This document shows, in pieces, positions 31,680-43,670 of a stretch of 64,000 nucleotides of DNA (position 1 is the stretch's first letter; each line of letters opens with the position of its first letter). Both the position numbers and the translations under genes were made by a program. The stretch is from the NCBI GenBank assembly GCA_027257055.1, contig JAPVLO010000007.1:3968001-4032000 (forward strand), in the 5' to 3' direction. Origin of the DNA: Cephalopachus bancanus. Lineage: Eukaryota > Chordata > Mammalia > Primates > Tarsiidae. The notes under the pieces are model-generated. The model was not told the origin of the DNA, made no database searches, and saw nothing but the letters and a program-made list of their open reading frames with translations.

Positions 31680-34479
31680 ACACGGGCTGTGCCATCAGCC
31701 GGAAGCAAAGCCCATATCCGAGGTGCCTCCTGCCCCGTGTGTCCTTACCTAGTCTTTGGGGACTTCTGTCACTTTTCCACAAAGCTGTACAGATCTCACT
31801 GGTGAATGTTTTCACTCTGATAATTGAGTTCTTTAATCTCTATTTTCATTATCAGACTCTGGTAAGTATTTGCACTATCTTCATCAAAGTCTGATTGAAT
31901 ATACACTGCCCAGCACTCAAAGGGCATCATTGTTAAAATACCAGGTAGTTTTATTACTGCCCTATATAAAACTTATAGTTTTTCCATGTTAACAGTTTTC
32001 AGCACATAAAATCACTTCTTTTCTATGTTGTGGGAATTCTTTCTGCAAATTAGTGTTGCATCTGATATTCAATTGAGGTATGGTTTTTTTCAGGAGTTAA
32101 GTTTAGTTTTGACTGGACAGACAGGAACCTTTTCATGTCCAGTCAACACATAACACACTCACGGAACACACATTCAGATCCTGAAGACCATGCACTGCTA
32201 CTCCACAGATCCCATGGGAAGTGAGTGTGATGCACTTCCCCTGAGCACTCCCTCATTCCTGTATGTGTTGGGCATGGTGTTCTGCGCAGGGCTGCTTCCT
32301 GACTCTCCTGATGTTTAGATGGTCAGAGGTCACACCGAGCTTCAGAGTCCAAGCTAATGACCCGGGAATATTACAGAGAGATCTTTGAAGCTGAGCTCAG
32401 ATCATGCAACTTGAAGCTGTTTATTCTTGTGTCTCAGCCTAGTATGCCAAAGTTAAGTGTTAGAAATTTAAATTAAACCCGTAGGGCACAACTTATACTC
32501 CTATTTATGCTGTCAGTTTATAGTGCATTTTGTGCTTTTTTTTTAAAAACAAAGGTTAAGTAGTCAAGTCAGAGACTGTAGAAATGCGCCGTTTTCCCTT
32601 TAGTTGGCCTTTTCGCAAATCACCCAGGTGCTAGATCTGGTGTAGTTACAAATGTATGCACTCTTTGGATCATGTGAATGACCCAAGACCTAGGAATTGG
32701 AGACACAAGTAAATGAGTTGCCCAGTTGCTGCATTGTAATGGATCTCAATACTCCATAGATTGTTAGAGCTAGGAATTTTATGCTAGCAAATAACATGTC
32801 TCCAGTGTTTCATCAAACCATAGCACTCCACAAGTTAGTACTTTTACAGAGCTAAGATCATACAACTAACCTCACCTGTGTTTGAGGGGCAGGGTACATT
32901 AATACTATCCTGCGGTGCCCTAAGCTGCTAAGGGCACATACAGTCAAGGGAAAGACAACCGAGGAGTCACCACAGTACAGATCACTGGGTGGTGATTTCA
33001 GGTTGACTAATTTCCGTGTGTGCCAACCAGAACTGGAAAGCTGCCTTGAGGCTCCCAGTGTGGAGTTGAGGAGTCCCTGTACACTGGGAGGCGGGAGGTT
33101 GGTGGGAAGATGGGAGGATTCCGGGCTCTGAGCCCTGTAGTGTTATTTCCAGCCTCACTTACTCTGAGGGGAAGGGATGGGCGGGAAGCACAGGAGGTCC
33201 ATGAGGAGGCGGGGTCTCTCAGAAGGGTTTTTCTTGGCGCTTTCTGCCTCTGCCCTCTATTGCATGTCAGCACCTCACGAAGCTGACAAGCCCTGGGGAT
33301 GGTAAGTTGGGACAGGAAGGACAGAAGTGCCTGGTAGTACCTGGTTAACCTCCCAGCACTTCTGCATCTCAGCATTAAAGTTGGCGGACATCCCCAGTTT
33401 ACACGGGGCATGGATAGGGGTTGCATTCTGAACGAGTAGGTTCTGGTCATTTTCTGTTATCCCAGAAATGCATCTTCCCAAAAGGTGACTGGGAAAGAGT
33501 TAAGGGCATTGGTGAGAGCAGCTGCTGTGTCTCTGCCTCTCCCAGACACCTCTGCACCTTTGCGGGCCCTGACAGGATGCTGGCCCTGCTTCCTGGCTGG
33601 CTCCAGAGCATGTTTTCTAGTGGGGGTTGGACTTGGAGTGATGCTGATGCTGGGTCTGTTCCAGTGGGTTTTCTTGGGAGCTGACCCATGCTCGCCTCGC
33701 TGCTGGCTGTGAAGACTGGCAGGGTGGAGCTGCTAGTGCTCCCGGCACCTCCTGTCCTTCCACCTGTCCTTCCCAGGGCACTCAGGCCAATATGGGGGCT
33801 CCGACCTGCCAGGCAAGGCCTGACTGTGCATGGACACTCTGCTGCCCAAAGGAGGGGCCGTGGCCCGCTAAGGTACCCAGAGACCCTTCACGTCCTCTGT
33901 GTGATTTGTCTTTAGGATTGCTGTACAGTTTCTCTAGCTTATGGAAGCAATTGGAATTTTTAATTGCTCCCAAAGATTATGTTTCTTTTGCATTTTTGTA
34001 TTCTTACTGTCTCATTTTTTTCTATTTATTTCCAACTATTAGTTTACGTTCCTTTATTTTCAAGTCATGATGTCAGCTGTCTTTTTTTCTGAAATGTACC
34101 TGATTTCTTAGAATTTTGAAATGGAATTCTGGTATTTGTAGGCACAATTCCTAGTATTTTGGACTCCCTAATGGCTCATTAAGTTACTTAAAACACTGGA
34201 AATGTGAGCAGATTTTGACTGGAAAAAGGTTTCTACAGTACATTTCATCTAGCCATTGGAATTAAAATAGAAAACCTTCCCACCGTGTAAGCCCAAGTCA
34301 AGATGCCTAGTGATGCATTTTTCTCAGGTAGAAGCATTTCCCTCCGTTCCCATGTGTGCCACAGTGTCCAGGTGCTATGGCGAATTGGATCGAGGAGAAC
34401 ACAGATTTTCTCCAGGATGACACATGGTGTGGGCTCTATGGCACCTTTGCTGAAACCCTAAGAGGAACAAATTTCCAAC

Positions 34480-34622
34480 AATAAAATCATTATGTGGGGG
34501 TTCTAGAACCAAGAAGGTTTATAGAAATTTAAAGCTTGGGTGGGAGGGGTCGGGGTGGGCTCTTCTGGTTCATGATGGCTTGAGCCATTTCTGTCTCATC
34601 CAGAGTTGTCTGTGGCAATAAA
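34480..34622 (+). terminator. DIDO1: Candidate poly(A) signals for short isoform
   Basis: AATAAA occurs at 34480-34485 and again at 34617-34622, about 2.8-2.9 kb after the read-through stop. An ATTAAA at 32472-32477 lies closer. Which is used, if any, cannot be read from sequence alone. Confidence 0.3.
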
Positions 34623-35070
34623 ATGAGGTTGGGAGTAACCAGACACGCATCCAAATCAGTCTTCTACCAGTTAGCACTGGCAAGATCTGTACTGAACAAG
34701 CATGTAGCTTGACAGCTGCTTTTCATGTTACCCATATAGCTGGGATTTTCTTGGTGGTTAATAATGACATTCTTTTGGTATTTTAAACTGTTTCTTTTTA
34801 AAGACTTTTAAAAAATAGCCTACTATTCAGAAAATTATATCAAGAAAAGGTTTCCCATCTCTATACTTGACCCTGCCAGGTGAGTTCCCCTCGACTGCCC
34901 TCTGCTCTGGAACTCAGCACCTTGGGGAGGTGGGGTGAAAGGTAGTAGGCATTTCCAGCAGCCCTGGGCCCACTGAGTTCACCAGCTCTTCCAGTGGCCC
35001 TCACATGACTTTGGAGCTGTGCACCTAATCTTTAAAGATAGTGTTCCAGGAGGCCCCCTTGGCATTACTG

Positions 35071-35190
35071 GAGTCAGAGTGCTGAGGTCACCTGAAGATC
35101 CTGCTCTGTAATTCCTCCATTATGGTGTACAGAGTCAGGCAGAGTGCAGAGGTCACCTCTGAAGATCCTGCTGTAATTCCTCCACAAATT
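35071..35190 (+). repeat. Tandem duplication of ~60 bp, two copies
   Basis: 35071-35131 (GAGTCAGAGTGCTGAGGTCA...) is followed directly by 35132-35190 (GAGTCAGGCAGAGTGCAGAG...). Both run through GAAGATCCTGCT and TGTAATTCCTCCA with a few small gaps. Confidence 0.8.
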
Positions 35191-35337
35191 TCAGGTATAT
35201 CCCTATCAAGTTGTAGTCTGGGGCTTTTTTCCAGTTACACATCAACATGCACATAGTTAAATTCTTAGCTTGTATAAATGAGAGTAGTAAAACTTAAAAG
35301 ATTGATGAGAACTTGTGCTACTTTGATTTAAATGAAG

Positions 35338-35394
35338 GTTGGGGTAACTTTGATTTGCCGCAAACCTCGAAGAGTCCGGCAAGAAGATCATCAG
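35338..35394 (+). CDS. DIDO1: Possible in-frame 57-nt cassette exon
   Basis: The segment is bounded by AAATGAAG|GTTGGGG and CATCAG|GTAACT. It is 57 nt long, a multiple of three, and in the phase needed between the exons ending at 31569 and starting at 39867 it is open. It would insert 19 residues containing LPQTSKSPARRSS. The donor is good, but the acceptor has a poor pyrimidine tract. It is a prediction without homology support. Confidence 0.25.
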
Positions 35395-38300
35395 GTAACT
35401 AACTGGCTGCACACTCCTGACCTGTGTTCCACACGGTGCTGTCAGCTGTGGGGCTTTATGCTGAGTATGACCCTTGGGACTGGGAGGACTACGAGGGAGG
35501 GCACGTGAACTATTTTAACAGGCCCCTGTCATGTTGGTCCAGGCAGGCAACAGTTTAGGCATAGATGAGGCTGGTTAAGGTTTGCCAGCTTGAATCACTG
35601 GTCTGAGAGCTCAGAAGAGCAACAGCCCCACTGCCAAGTGGGGCTCGCAGTCAGGCACACACTGCCAAATGGCTGGGCATTGCAGGATTGCTGTGAGGGG
35701 ACACCCGTCTCTACAGCCTACAGCATGGCTCATCATAGTGGCTTGCACTGAGCTATACCTGACCAGTTCTCATATATTAGCAACCCAACACAATTCAGGT
35801 TTAAAATGCTATGTGAGACACACCAAGGAAAGCCATCTGCCTCCAGATGTACAATTGCTTTTTTGCAATTTTCCTGAGTTGCGCACCTCTTCATTCACAT
35901 GGAAGTAACTCAAATATGGACATAAAAATGATCCTAAGAAGACTAGTCTAGAACAAGGCAGGGACTGGGCTCTGCCAGAATGTTCTGGCTGCAGTGGTCA
36001 TCCCCTCGAAGAGCATCGGTGGTGTCATCTGTGCCGCCTTTAGTGTTAATGGGGAACTTATGTAACCACATATTTTCCTGATATGAAAGCAAATCAGTAA
36101 CCTGATGTGCTGTTAAAAGCGCGATCCGTCAGAAGACAATTTAAGTGTGGTGAGGGGAGCAGAAGCAGAGCCCTTGTCTTGCTGTTGTCTTGATTGTTAC
36201 ATCAGAAAAATACACTGGCAGGAAGAAACAGCTGAGCTAGGAACTGCGTTGTACGTGTTCTCCTGCAAGCTGAAGATGGGGGTGTTGAGCAGAGTCTGCT
36301 TCCCTGTAACCCAGTGTTGGGACTTGGATACAAGGACGGGAGGAGATTCCTGCACCAACCAAAGTTCCTAGCAGGTGCAGTCACTGTGCGAGCCTGTGCC
36401 CAGGCACGTCTTTCACCAGCTCATTGCCTGCGAGGAGACATCTACGCGTGGGGCCAGACGCAGGCATCCGTGGGCAGGTTGGCCCTGAGCAGACATGGTC
36501 TCGCGGTGTGGTTTAGTTCCTGTCCTGCGCCTCCCACCCAGGTAGTTGCGGGTCCTGCAGGGGAGTGTACCTAGGTCCTGGTGAGGCCGGGTTTTCCTCC
36601 TGCTTGGCGCAGCCCTCTGGCGCCACCCAGTGGCCAGTGGCACCGTAGCGCCAGCCAACCTTGGGGAGATGGCCAGTTGGAGCAGCCTGCCGGTTGTGTG
36701 CACGGCCATCACCAGCTTTGCTCTGCAGTTGGCTGAAACCACACTCCTTCCGTTGCAAGCTGATGGCCACACCCAAGCTGCCACTTCCTCTAGGGCTGTG
36801 GCCTGGCCCCTGGGCAGCCTTTCCTCCTGCAGCCACGAGGGTGCAGGCCAGCCCCAAAGGCCACGCTTTACCTCCCATGAGAGACCACAGGTCGTGGGAG
36901 CCAGAGGAGGCAGCTCTGATCCGTGGAATGTTGCGGGGTGGGGAGGGCACCACTGGCCCTATGCAGCCACTCTGCTGTGTGGTGCCCCCAAAACTCCACC
37001 CCTGCTGCCCTGAGGAGCACCACATGGGGAACCTTGTGTCCTGAAGGGTGATGCTGCCCTTATTCTAGAGTGGGGTTTCTCCTGGTGGTGGCAGAATTGG
37101 TGTATACCCTTATCTCAGGCTACATGTACCATGATATGGGTCAGAGTGAGTGTGACGGAATTTGCCTATTCAGTTTTAGCTTTACTCAAAAATGAGTTCT
37201 CTTTGTCACTGCCATCTCACAGCTGCTGATTCAAGTCCAGTACTAAACGTGCTGTTCCCACTCAGGGCAGGACAAGAGTATGCCAGCTATGGAGCAGTTG
37301 CCAGGCAGAACTTGGGGCATGTTTTAAACATTTTAAAGTGGAGGGGCGTGTTGTGAGCTGCAGTCACCGGTCCTGGAGGCTTAAGGGCTTACCTGTCATT
37401 CGCTTGCCTGCCTGTGCCTGTTCACATGCGCTCAGAAGTGCAGATGAGGGATTGTGAAGGCAGAAGCAACCAGCTTCCTAAGGAACCTGCTGGCTAGGGA
37501 GAGCTGTCCCTACCTGTCTTGATAGGTCACCTCTATCTGTTGCCACTGTCTTGGACACGGGAGTTTTAACCCCATGTATCGGGAGTGTCTTAGAAATCAT
37601 GTCTTTCTGGATTTTTCCTGAATGAGAGAAAATCACACCCATCACGCCACTGGGATGATTGCTCTTAACATGAACTCGTATTCTAAAGCTTAGGGTTCAG
37701 AGAAGTAGGGTTGAAGTTTTTGACGTTAGCACAGATTGTAGCCAGAAATGAGGCACATGTTAAGTATCGTTGAAAATTTGTGTCAGATTACATCACCAGT
37801 GTCCTGTATGTGACATTCAGGGCATTTTTGCAGTTTCTAGACACACCTTATACCAGCTTTTTGGAGATATTTATATGTGAGATGTCCGGGTACTCTCCAC
37901 ACAGTTTGTGTACAGTGACTGAGCTGGTTTCGGTTTTCTGTGAACTGTGACAGGTTCCCTTGCGTGCCTCCTGGCCGTGGGTGATCATACACCATGGGCC
38001 GGCGGGGTGTCCTTGTGCCCCTGCTCAGCAGCAGTCCTAACGTCAGCATCTGGGCCTTGCTGGGATGCCTACCCCCCCTTCCTTGCCCCCCTCCTATCAC
38101 TCATTTTAAGTAGCATGTACTGTGCCCATCCTTCAGGTTGGATGCTGCAGTCCTTGTGAGCTTTCAGACCCTGAGGTGGAGACTCAGGTGCATACACCTG
38201 ATCTGATGAACCTACTTGGAAGGCACTGTCAAGGCAGAAGTTCCTGGACAGAAGTAGCTTTCTCTCTTTGTTCTTGTTTCCTGAGTCTTCAGAACTTGTT

Positions 38301-39866
38301 ACTGCTTTATGGTGCACTTTAGTTTAAAACCCAGCTCCCAAAGGAATAAAATGTTTTGCGATAGGCTGTGGGAAAGTGTATGCCTAGGCAGTGCTCGCAG
38401 GGCCGGGGGCCTGTGAACAGACCCCCTTTGCGGGGGCAGGCAGGAGCCATGGGGTCAGGAGAGCTCTGAGATGAAGTTACAGGCTTGGCCTTTTTAGTGA
38501 GCCACCATAAAAATGAATTCTTATTGTTACCACCACTCAGTGGCAGCTGACCCTAGCTAAGGGCTAACAAAGAACACACAGAGTCTCTGAAGCTGGTCTC
38601 ATGCTGTTGACATGAGTGCTGTGCTGATCTCGGGCTATGGAGTGTTCTTGCTGAGTCTGAATTGAGGCATTTTATTTACCCTGTAAAGCAGGACCGACTT
38701 GTACCCCCTAGGCATTTAGTGCTGCATGATGAACTGGTAGGGGAAGGGCTGGCACCCTGCCCACATGCCAGGGTGAGCCACATGTGCAGCCAGGCCAGCC
38801 TCTGCAGGACTACTGGCCTCATATGCTGATAGGGCCTTAGCTCTTTCCTGAGCTTCCAAACCTCCCTTGCTTTTGGGGAGCAGTGACTAAGGAGCATTCT
38901 AGTTTAATCCCTCAGCAGAACTGGGCTCTTGGGAGTATGTATTGAGTCCCCACTTAGGTGTCTAGGAGCTGTGGCTAGTGACTGCATGGGTCTTCCCCCA
39001 GGGAGCATCCTCTCAGTTGGTGCCTTGTATACTTACTTGGCCACCTGCCCCAGGCACTCCACCTCATCCCATCACCTAGATTCCTGCCTTGGCGTGTGGT
39101 TTGCCCAGACAAGCATGCTGTCTGCCTCGAGTTGTCCTTGGTTCAGCAGCAGTACTTGTCTTCTGTGCTGATAGTTTATAGGCCTGTAATGGGGTTGGGT
39201 TTTCACCAACATGGAGGGGATTTTGTGCGTGCTGAGGATCTGTAACTTTTTGCTTGAGCTTTTGACTATAATCTGTGTTTGGATTTGTATCACACCAGGT
39301 TAATTAATTAAATGGCAACTCCTAGGTTATAAAGGAGCATCTTGTGTTCTCAGCATCCCTGTGTTGCTTGTTTACCAGTTTTCTGTCTTTTTATTAATGA
39401 CATCATCTCCAGTGGACTTGTCTGGAGGGACAATGAAGTGTTGTGTGACTCCTGAGAAGTGGTGTATGGAATTCAAGTTTACCCTCTCCCCAAAAAAATT
39501 GTACTTCCTAGTGAAAATGCTGTTCTAAATCTGCCCTTTTTTGATAATGTGAGATTTGTGCCTCAGTTGTAAAGCTTGGCTAGTGATTAAATCAAGCCTT
39601 GATCACCAGGGCTTGTTTATAGACGTACAGGGCTTAATGCAATAACACAGCAAAGCATTTTCCTTCTGAAATAAGGTAGGACCTGGCATGAATGCTGCTG
39701 GCAGCCCTTCGTGTCCCTCCTTTTCCTCTGATTTCTAGGATTTTGCGGCCTTCTCCTCTATACGTATCCTGGGCAGCAATGTTGGTGTGGCGAGTGAGCT
39801 TGGGGTGGTGTGACTGCGATGTTAGGCGACAGCCTTCCCTTACTCGGCACCTGCCTTCTCTTACAG

Positions 39867-40332
39867 CCACGAAGGAAGAGCGGAGGTCCGAGGAGAAAAC
39901 AGTGGCAGCCACAGCGACCTCGAGGAAGACAGCCCTTCCAGGCTCCGGGGCGGGCACCCAGTCATTGCCCAGAAGTCTTGTTCCAAAGAAGCCTCCTTTT
40001 GCTAATGTGGCAGCAGCCAAACCAGCCATTAAGAAGTCACCCGTGAATTTCAAAGGCTCCATCCCCAAGAGGCCGTGGCTTTCAGCCAGCCCCTCAGGTG
40101 GCGCATCTGCCAGACAGGCAGGACCCACAGGCATCGCCATGACAGCTGCTTCCAAGAAGCCACCCAGCTCTGCTGCTGCGGTTGGAGCTGCAAGGAAGCC
40201 CATAGCAACTTCTGTCCCCTCAGCCACTCCCGCACCTGGACGCCTGGGGGCCATGAGCCCAGCCCCATCGCAGCCAAACTCACAAATTCGGCAAAATATA
40301 AGACGTTCCTTGAAAGAGATTTTGTGGAAAAG
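39867..40332 (+). CDS. DIDO1: DIDO1 coding exon, Pro/Ala/Lys linker and start of TFIIS-like domain (residues 526-681)
   Basis: It encodes STKEERRSEEKTV, a low-complexity Ala/Pro/Lys linker, then QIRQNIRRSLKEILWKR, the opening helix of the TFIIS central-type domain. Borders are TCTTACAG|CCACG and GAAAAG|GTGGGC. Confidence 0.95.
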
Positions 40333-40470
40333 GTGGGCTCCTCTGCCTAGTTCTTGTCAGTTAAGTAGAGGGTCTTGTGAGTGTGGTGTGTTCATTGTAA
40401 AACTGCCCCACTGCCTGAAGTGGGACACAGGCGGTGCAAGTGGCTCACGTCATTTCTTTCTTCTGTTCAG
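40333..40470 (+). other. DIDO1: Short intron (138 bp)
   Basis: GTGGGCTCC to TTCTGTTCAG. The open frame happens to run through it, so retention would insert residues without a stop, but there is no sign that it does so. Confidence 0.85.
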
Positions 40471-40630
40471 AGTCAATGACAGCGACGACTTAATCATGAC
40501 AGAAAATGAAGTAGGGAAAATTGCCCTCCACATTGAGAAGGAGATGTTTAACCTGTTCCAGGTGACGGATAATCGCTACAAGAGCAAATACCGCAGCATC
40601 ATGTTCAACCTCAAGGACCCCAAAAACCAG
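40471..40630 (+). CDS. DIDO1: DIDO1 coding exon, TFIIS-like domain core (residues 681-734)
   Basis: It encodes VNDSDDLIMTENEVGKIALH... through NRYKSKYRSIMFNLKDPKNQ, the signature of the TFIIS central domain (compare YKSKYRSI.FNLKDPKN in the family). In DIDO1 this domain contacts RNA polymerase II (literature knowledge). Borders are TGTTCAG|AGTC and AACCAG|GTGTGT. Confidence 0.97.
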
Positions 40631-41703
40631 GTGTGTGCAGTTGTCATACTCGGGTGTCCTGAGCATGCAGGCCTTTGCTGGCTCGTTTCTCTTAGCGCAA
40701 TTTGCCAGTAGTAAACCTCCCTATGAAAGTTAAAGTCTTCAGTGCGCCCACAGTGTAGGTGTGTATACATGGAGGCCCCTTCTCTTGCTTCCCTGGGTCC
40801 TGTTGGGAACTCACACACTTCCCCTGACATCTGTTTCCTATTTCACCAGATTAGGCTCTGTGATGTTTACAACTCTCCACATCACTGGCTCCAAAATGAA
40901 GCTCAGGGTCTTCATTTCAGGCTGTGGGTTGTCCGTGTTCTGGCTTTGGCAGACTCTTCTCCCTCGCCCACTTGTTATTCTTCCTCAGCTAAGCCAGCCT
41001 GAAGAGTCAGGCTTCTTAAGAGCCGTAACTGGAACACCTTTCGGTTTCCACCAAATGGACAGGTGCTGCCCATGAGGTGCAGAGTGGCCGTACTCTTGCC
41101 TTGTAATTCAGACAAACCCAGGCTGGAAAGGCTGATCCGCCTCCCTGGCACGGCCCTCCTGCCTCCTGCTGTGGGCTCTCGGTCTTCTAGTGTTCTCTCC
41201 ATTGGCTTCTGGACTCTCCCTGTTGCCTAGAATCAGGATTTTAAATACTGTGACTTAGCATCTCGCAAAGCTAACCACCTCGAGCAGGAATGATCTGCTT
41301 TTATCCTCTCTCTGTACCTTTTACGTGGGTCCAAACTGTACACGTGATTTTGTGTTTCCTGAGGAGATGGTGCAACATGAGCCTGAGATGAGCCACATCA
41401 GTGTAGCATGGGCCTTGAACACTGCTGCTTGACCTCAGCATGGTTGTATTCTGGGCCCCCATTTGTTCTCCATGGGGATGGCCTGGCACAGACTCCCACG
41501 AAGCTGTCGGGAGTTAGACGAGGCCCCACCCCTACAGGACCTGGTGCAGGCTGTACGCGTGATTGCTGAGGGTCTCTGTTCTGTGACCAGGGAGCCTGGG
41601 CAATACTTCGAGTGCTGCTTGGTTTTTTTTTTTTTTCAGATCTCCAGATTAACAGATGTGCAAATATTTTTTGAACGAGTAAATGAAAGATGCTTGTTTA
41701 CAG
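40631..41703 (+). other. DIDO1: Intron
   Basis: GTGTGTGCA to GTTTACAG. It contains a T run at about 41621-41636. No exon or clear SINE. Confidence 0.85.
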
Positions 41704-41820
41704 GGACTCTTCCATCGTGTTCTGCGTGAAGAAATCTCTTTGGCAAAACTGGTGAGAATGAAGCCGGAAGAACTCGTATCTAAAGAGCTCTCCACGTGGA
41801 AAGAGAGGCCTGCAAGACCC
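41704..41820 (+). CDS. DIDO1: DIDO1 coding exon, end of TFIIS-like domain (residues 735-773)
   Basis: GLFHRVLREEISLAKLVRMK and PEELVSKELSTWKERPARP complete the TFIIS-like domain. Acceptor TTTACAG|GGACTC, donor AGACCC|GTGAGT, phase 0 on both sides. Confidence 0.96.
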
Positions 41821-41942
41821 GTGAGTATGGACAGGAGTGGCTGCCTGAGGCACTCGGGGCTTGCTTTCCAGAAGGCATTTCACAGACTGTTGGCATGAGT
41901 GGCATATTTCTCCTGGAGAACAAGGTGTCCTTCCCATTTCAG
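41821..41942 (+). other. DIDO1: Short intron (122 bp)
   Basis: GTGAGTATG to CCATTTCAG. Confidence 0.9.
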
Positions 41943-42047
41943 GTGATGGAGTCCAGAGCAAAGCTGCACAGTGAGAGTAAGAAGATTGCCGTCAGGCAGG
42001 AGCCTGCCCCCGACATGGAGGACTCCCCGCCAGTGTCAGACTCAGAT
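41943..42047 (+). CDS. DIDO1: DIDO1 coding exon (residues 774-808)
   Basis: VMESRAKLHSESKKI then the acidic DMEDSPPVSDSD. Borders are ATTTCAG|GTGATGG and TCAGAT|GTGAGC. Linker sequence between domains. Confidence 0.95.
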
Positions 42048-42268
42048 GTGAGCACTGAGGTCTTCTGTGTTCACCAGGGGTATACAGACATTTGTCCCAC
42101 CTGCGGTCTTTTAGGAATCTTAATCTGTCAGATCAGACAGATGATTGTTATCCTTTGGGACTTGTGTTGAGCAGTCCCTTCTTCCCAGTGATGCTTTTCA
42201 CATGTGCTGTGAACTGGAGATGGGTTTGGATGAGAATGAGCCTCACTGTCATGTCCTTCTGCTAACAG
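42048..42268 (+). other. DIDO1: Short intron (221 bp)
   Basis: GTGAGCACT to TGCTAACAG. Confidence 0.9.
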
Positions 42269-42404
42269 GAGCAGCAGGAGTCAGCACGCACTGCCCCTGA
42301 GAAGAGCGTGGCGCCGCCCCTGGATGTGTTCAGCAGCATGCTGAAGGACACCACTGGCCAGCACCGTGCGCACCTCTTTGACCTCAACTGTAGGATTTGC
42401 ACAG
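42269..42404 (+). CDS. DIDO1: DIDO1 coding exon, HLFDLNCRICTG segment (residues 809-854)
   Basis: EQQESARTAPEKS, then DVFSSMLKDTTGQHRAHLFD and LNCRICTG. The HLFDLNC.ICTG motif is conserved in the DIDO/PHF3 group after the TFIIS-like domain. Borders are CTAACAG|GAGCAG and TGCACAG|GTGAGC. Confidence 0.95.
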
Positions 42405-42598
42405 GTGAGCACAACACAGGTCTGGAACTTGGGGAATTAAGTTTTTATTTGTGTGTAAACACACAAGAAAGGCTAGAGTGGTTTCCTGTAGTTTGCAAAG
42501 TTGGCCCCACCTTGGTAGCATGGTGATTTGACTTCTGTAAGATATGAGTGTGCTCTCAAACGTGCCACCCCCTTACAGTCTTTCCTCATATGCTTCAG
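42405..42598 (+). other. DIDO1: Short intron (194 bp)
   Basis: GTGAGCACA to ATATGCTTCAG. Confidence 0.9.
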
Positions 42599-43127
42599 GG
42601 CAGCTTCCATCATCAGAGGATGAACCGGCTCCGAAAAAGCAAAAACTGGTCACTTCTGCTAAGAAAGAAGACCTGAGACCCAGGCACGACAGCTCCCCGC
42701 CGTCTTCACTCCCAAACTCAGCTGAGGAGGTGGCACCAGGAGCTCTGTCAGAGCATGCCTCCGGACCTGGCCTAGGAAGCCCTCCTCATCCCTACGGGGA
42801 GGGAGCAAGTCTCCCGGGGCCTCCAGGAGATGGCCCTCCTGAACCCTGTGTCCTGGAAGACCCCTTGCCCTGCCCGGCCTCCTGTGGGGGCGAGGTGGTC
42901 ACCACTGTCACAGTGTCTGGCCGGGACCCCAGGACTGCTCCAGGCACTCTTTGCACAGCCTCGGCAGCCACCGCCGCCCGCCTGGACAGCACCCACACTG
43001 TAGAAAGCAAACAGGATGGGCCGAAACCTGTGCCGCCTTCCACGGTAGTGCCCAAGTCCATCCTGGCGAAGCCATCATCCTCGCCCGACCCGAGGTACCT
43101 GTCTGCTTCACCGTCTTTGGGCATCAG
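42599..43127 (+). CDS. DIDO1: DIDO1 coding exon, disordered linker (residues 854-1030)
   Basis: GQLPSSEDEPAPKKQKL (a basic nuclear-type cluster), then a Pro/Ser/Gly-rich linker with PCPASCGGEVVTTVTVSGRD and VPKSILAKPSSSPDPRYLS, conserved DIDO1 phrases. Between these the sequence is fast evolving. Borders are TGCTTCAG|GGCAG and GGCATCAG|GTGTGT. Confidence 0.94.
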
Positions 43128-43516
43128 GTGTGTGTTACAGGTGTGGTCCCCACAAGCCAAATATTTTCTCTTTTAGATTAACAAGAGGAGAGGAAATTGA
43201 TGATTAAATCATTCAACTGAAATTTACCCAGAAACGCAGCTTTATTTTTAAAAGGCCCCATTTTAGGATGCCTCATTTTGGAGGTATAGATCTTAAAAAC
43301 TGAAATGTGAATGTTTGGTCATTGAGTTCTGTTGCCTATTTAATTTATTCTTCTTTTACCACAATGTCCACATCGTCACCATTAGTCAATTGGCAGGAGT
43401 AAGCCACCACAACCTGTGGGAGTGCACTTTACTTTTCATATACAGTCTTTATGCTTTTGAGATTCTCATCATGCAGAGATAGAGCCTGACATGACCTTTT
43501 ATGTTTTGTTTTGCAG
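43128..43516 (+). other. DIDO1: Intron (389 bp)
   Basis: GTGTGTTAC to TTGTTTTGCAG. No other element. Confidence 0.9.
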
Positions 43517-43670
43517 CATCTCAGAGTCGCGATCCCCTCCGGAAGGAGACACCAGTCTGTTTTTGTCTCGACTCAGCACCATTTGGAAAGGATTTATTAA
43601 CATGCAAAGTGTCGCAAAATTTGTCACTAAGGCGTATCCTGTCTCTGGGTGTTTTGATTATCTCAGTGAG
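43517..43670 (+). CDS. DIDO1: DIDO1 coding exon, start of SPOC domain (residues 1030-1081)
   Basis: ISESRSPPEGDTSLFLSRL, then STIWKGFINMQSVAKFVTKA and YPVSGCFDYLSE. This is the first part of the SPOC domain; in the related PHF3 and in DIDO1 the SPOC domain binds phosphorylated polymerase II tail (literature knowledge). Borders are TTTTGCAG|CATC and AGTGAG|GTTAGA. Confidence 0.97.

Larger units (their letters stand above)
31570..39866 (+). other. DIDO1: Large intron (8.3 kb) / short-isoform 3'UTR at its start
   Basis: GTATGTATC to CTTCTCTTACAG. This is the longest intron between coding exons and is notably free of clear Alus. It contains a perfect 11-bp hairpin (32109-32146), a ~60-bp tandem duplication (35071-35190) and a possible 57-nt cassette exon (35338-35394). 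Its first part is likely 3'UTR of the short isoform. Confidence 0.8.

Noticed and set aside
40333..40470. Retention of the open 138-bp intron
   Set aside because: The frame stays open by chance, but both splice sites are good and retention would interrupt the TFIIS-like domain helix.
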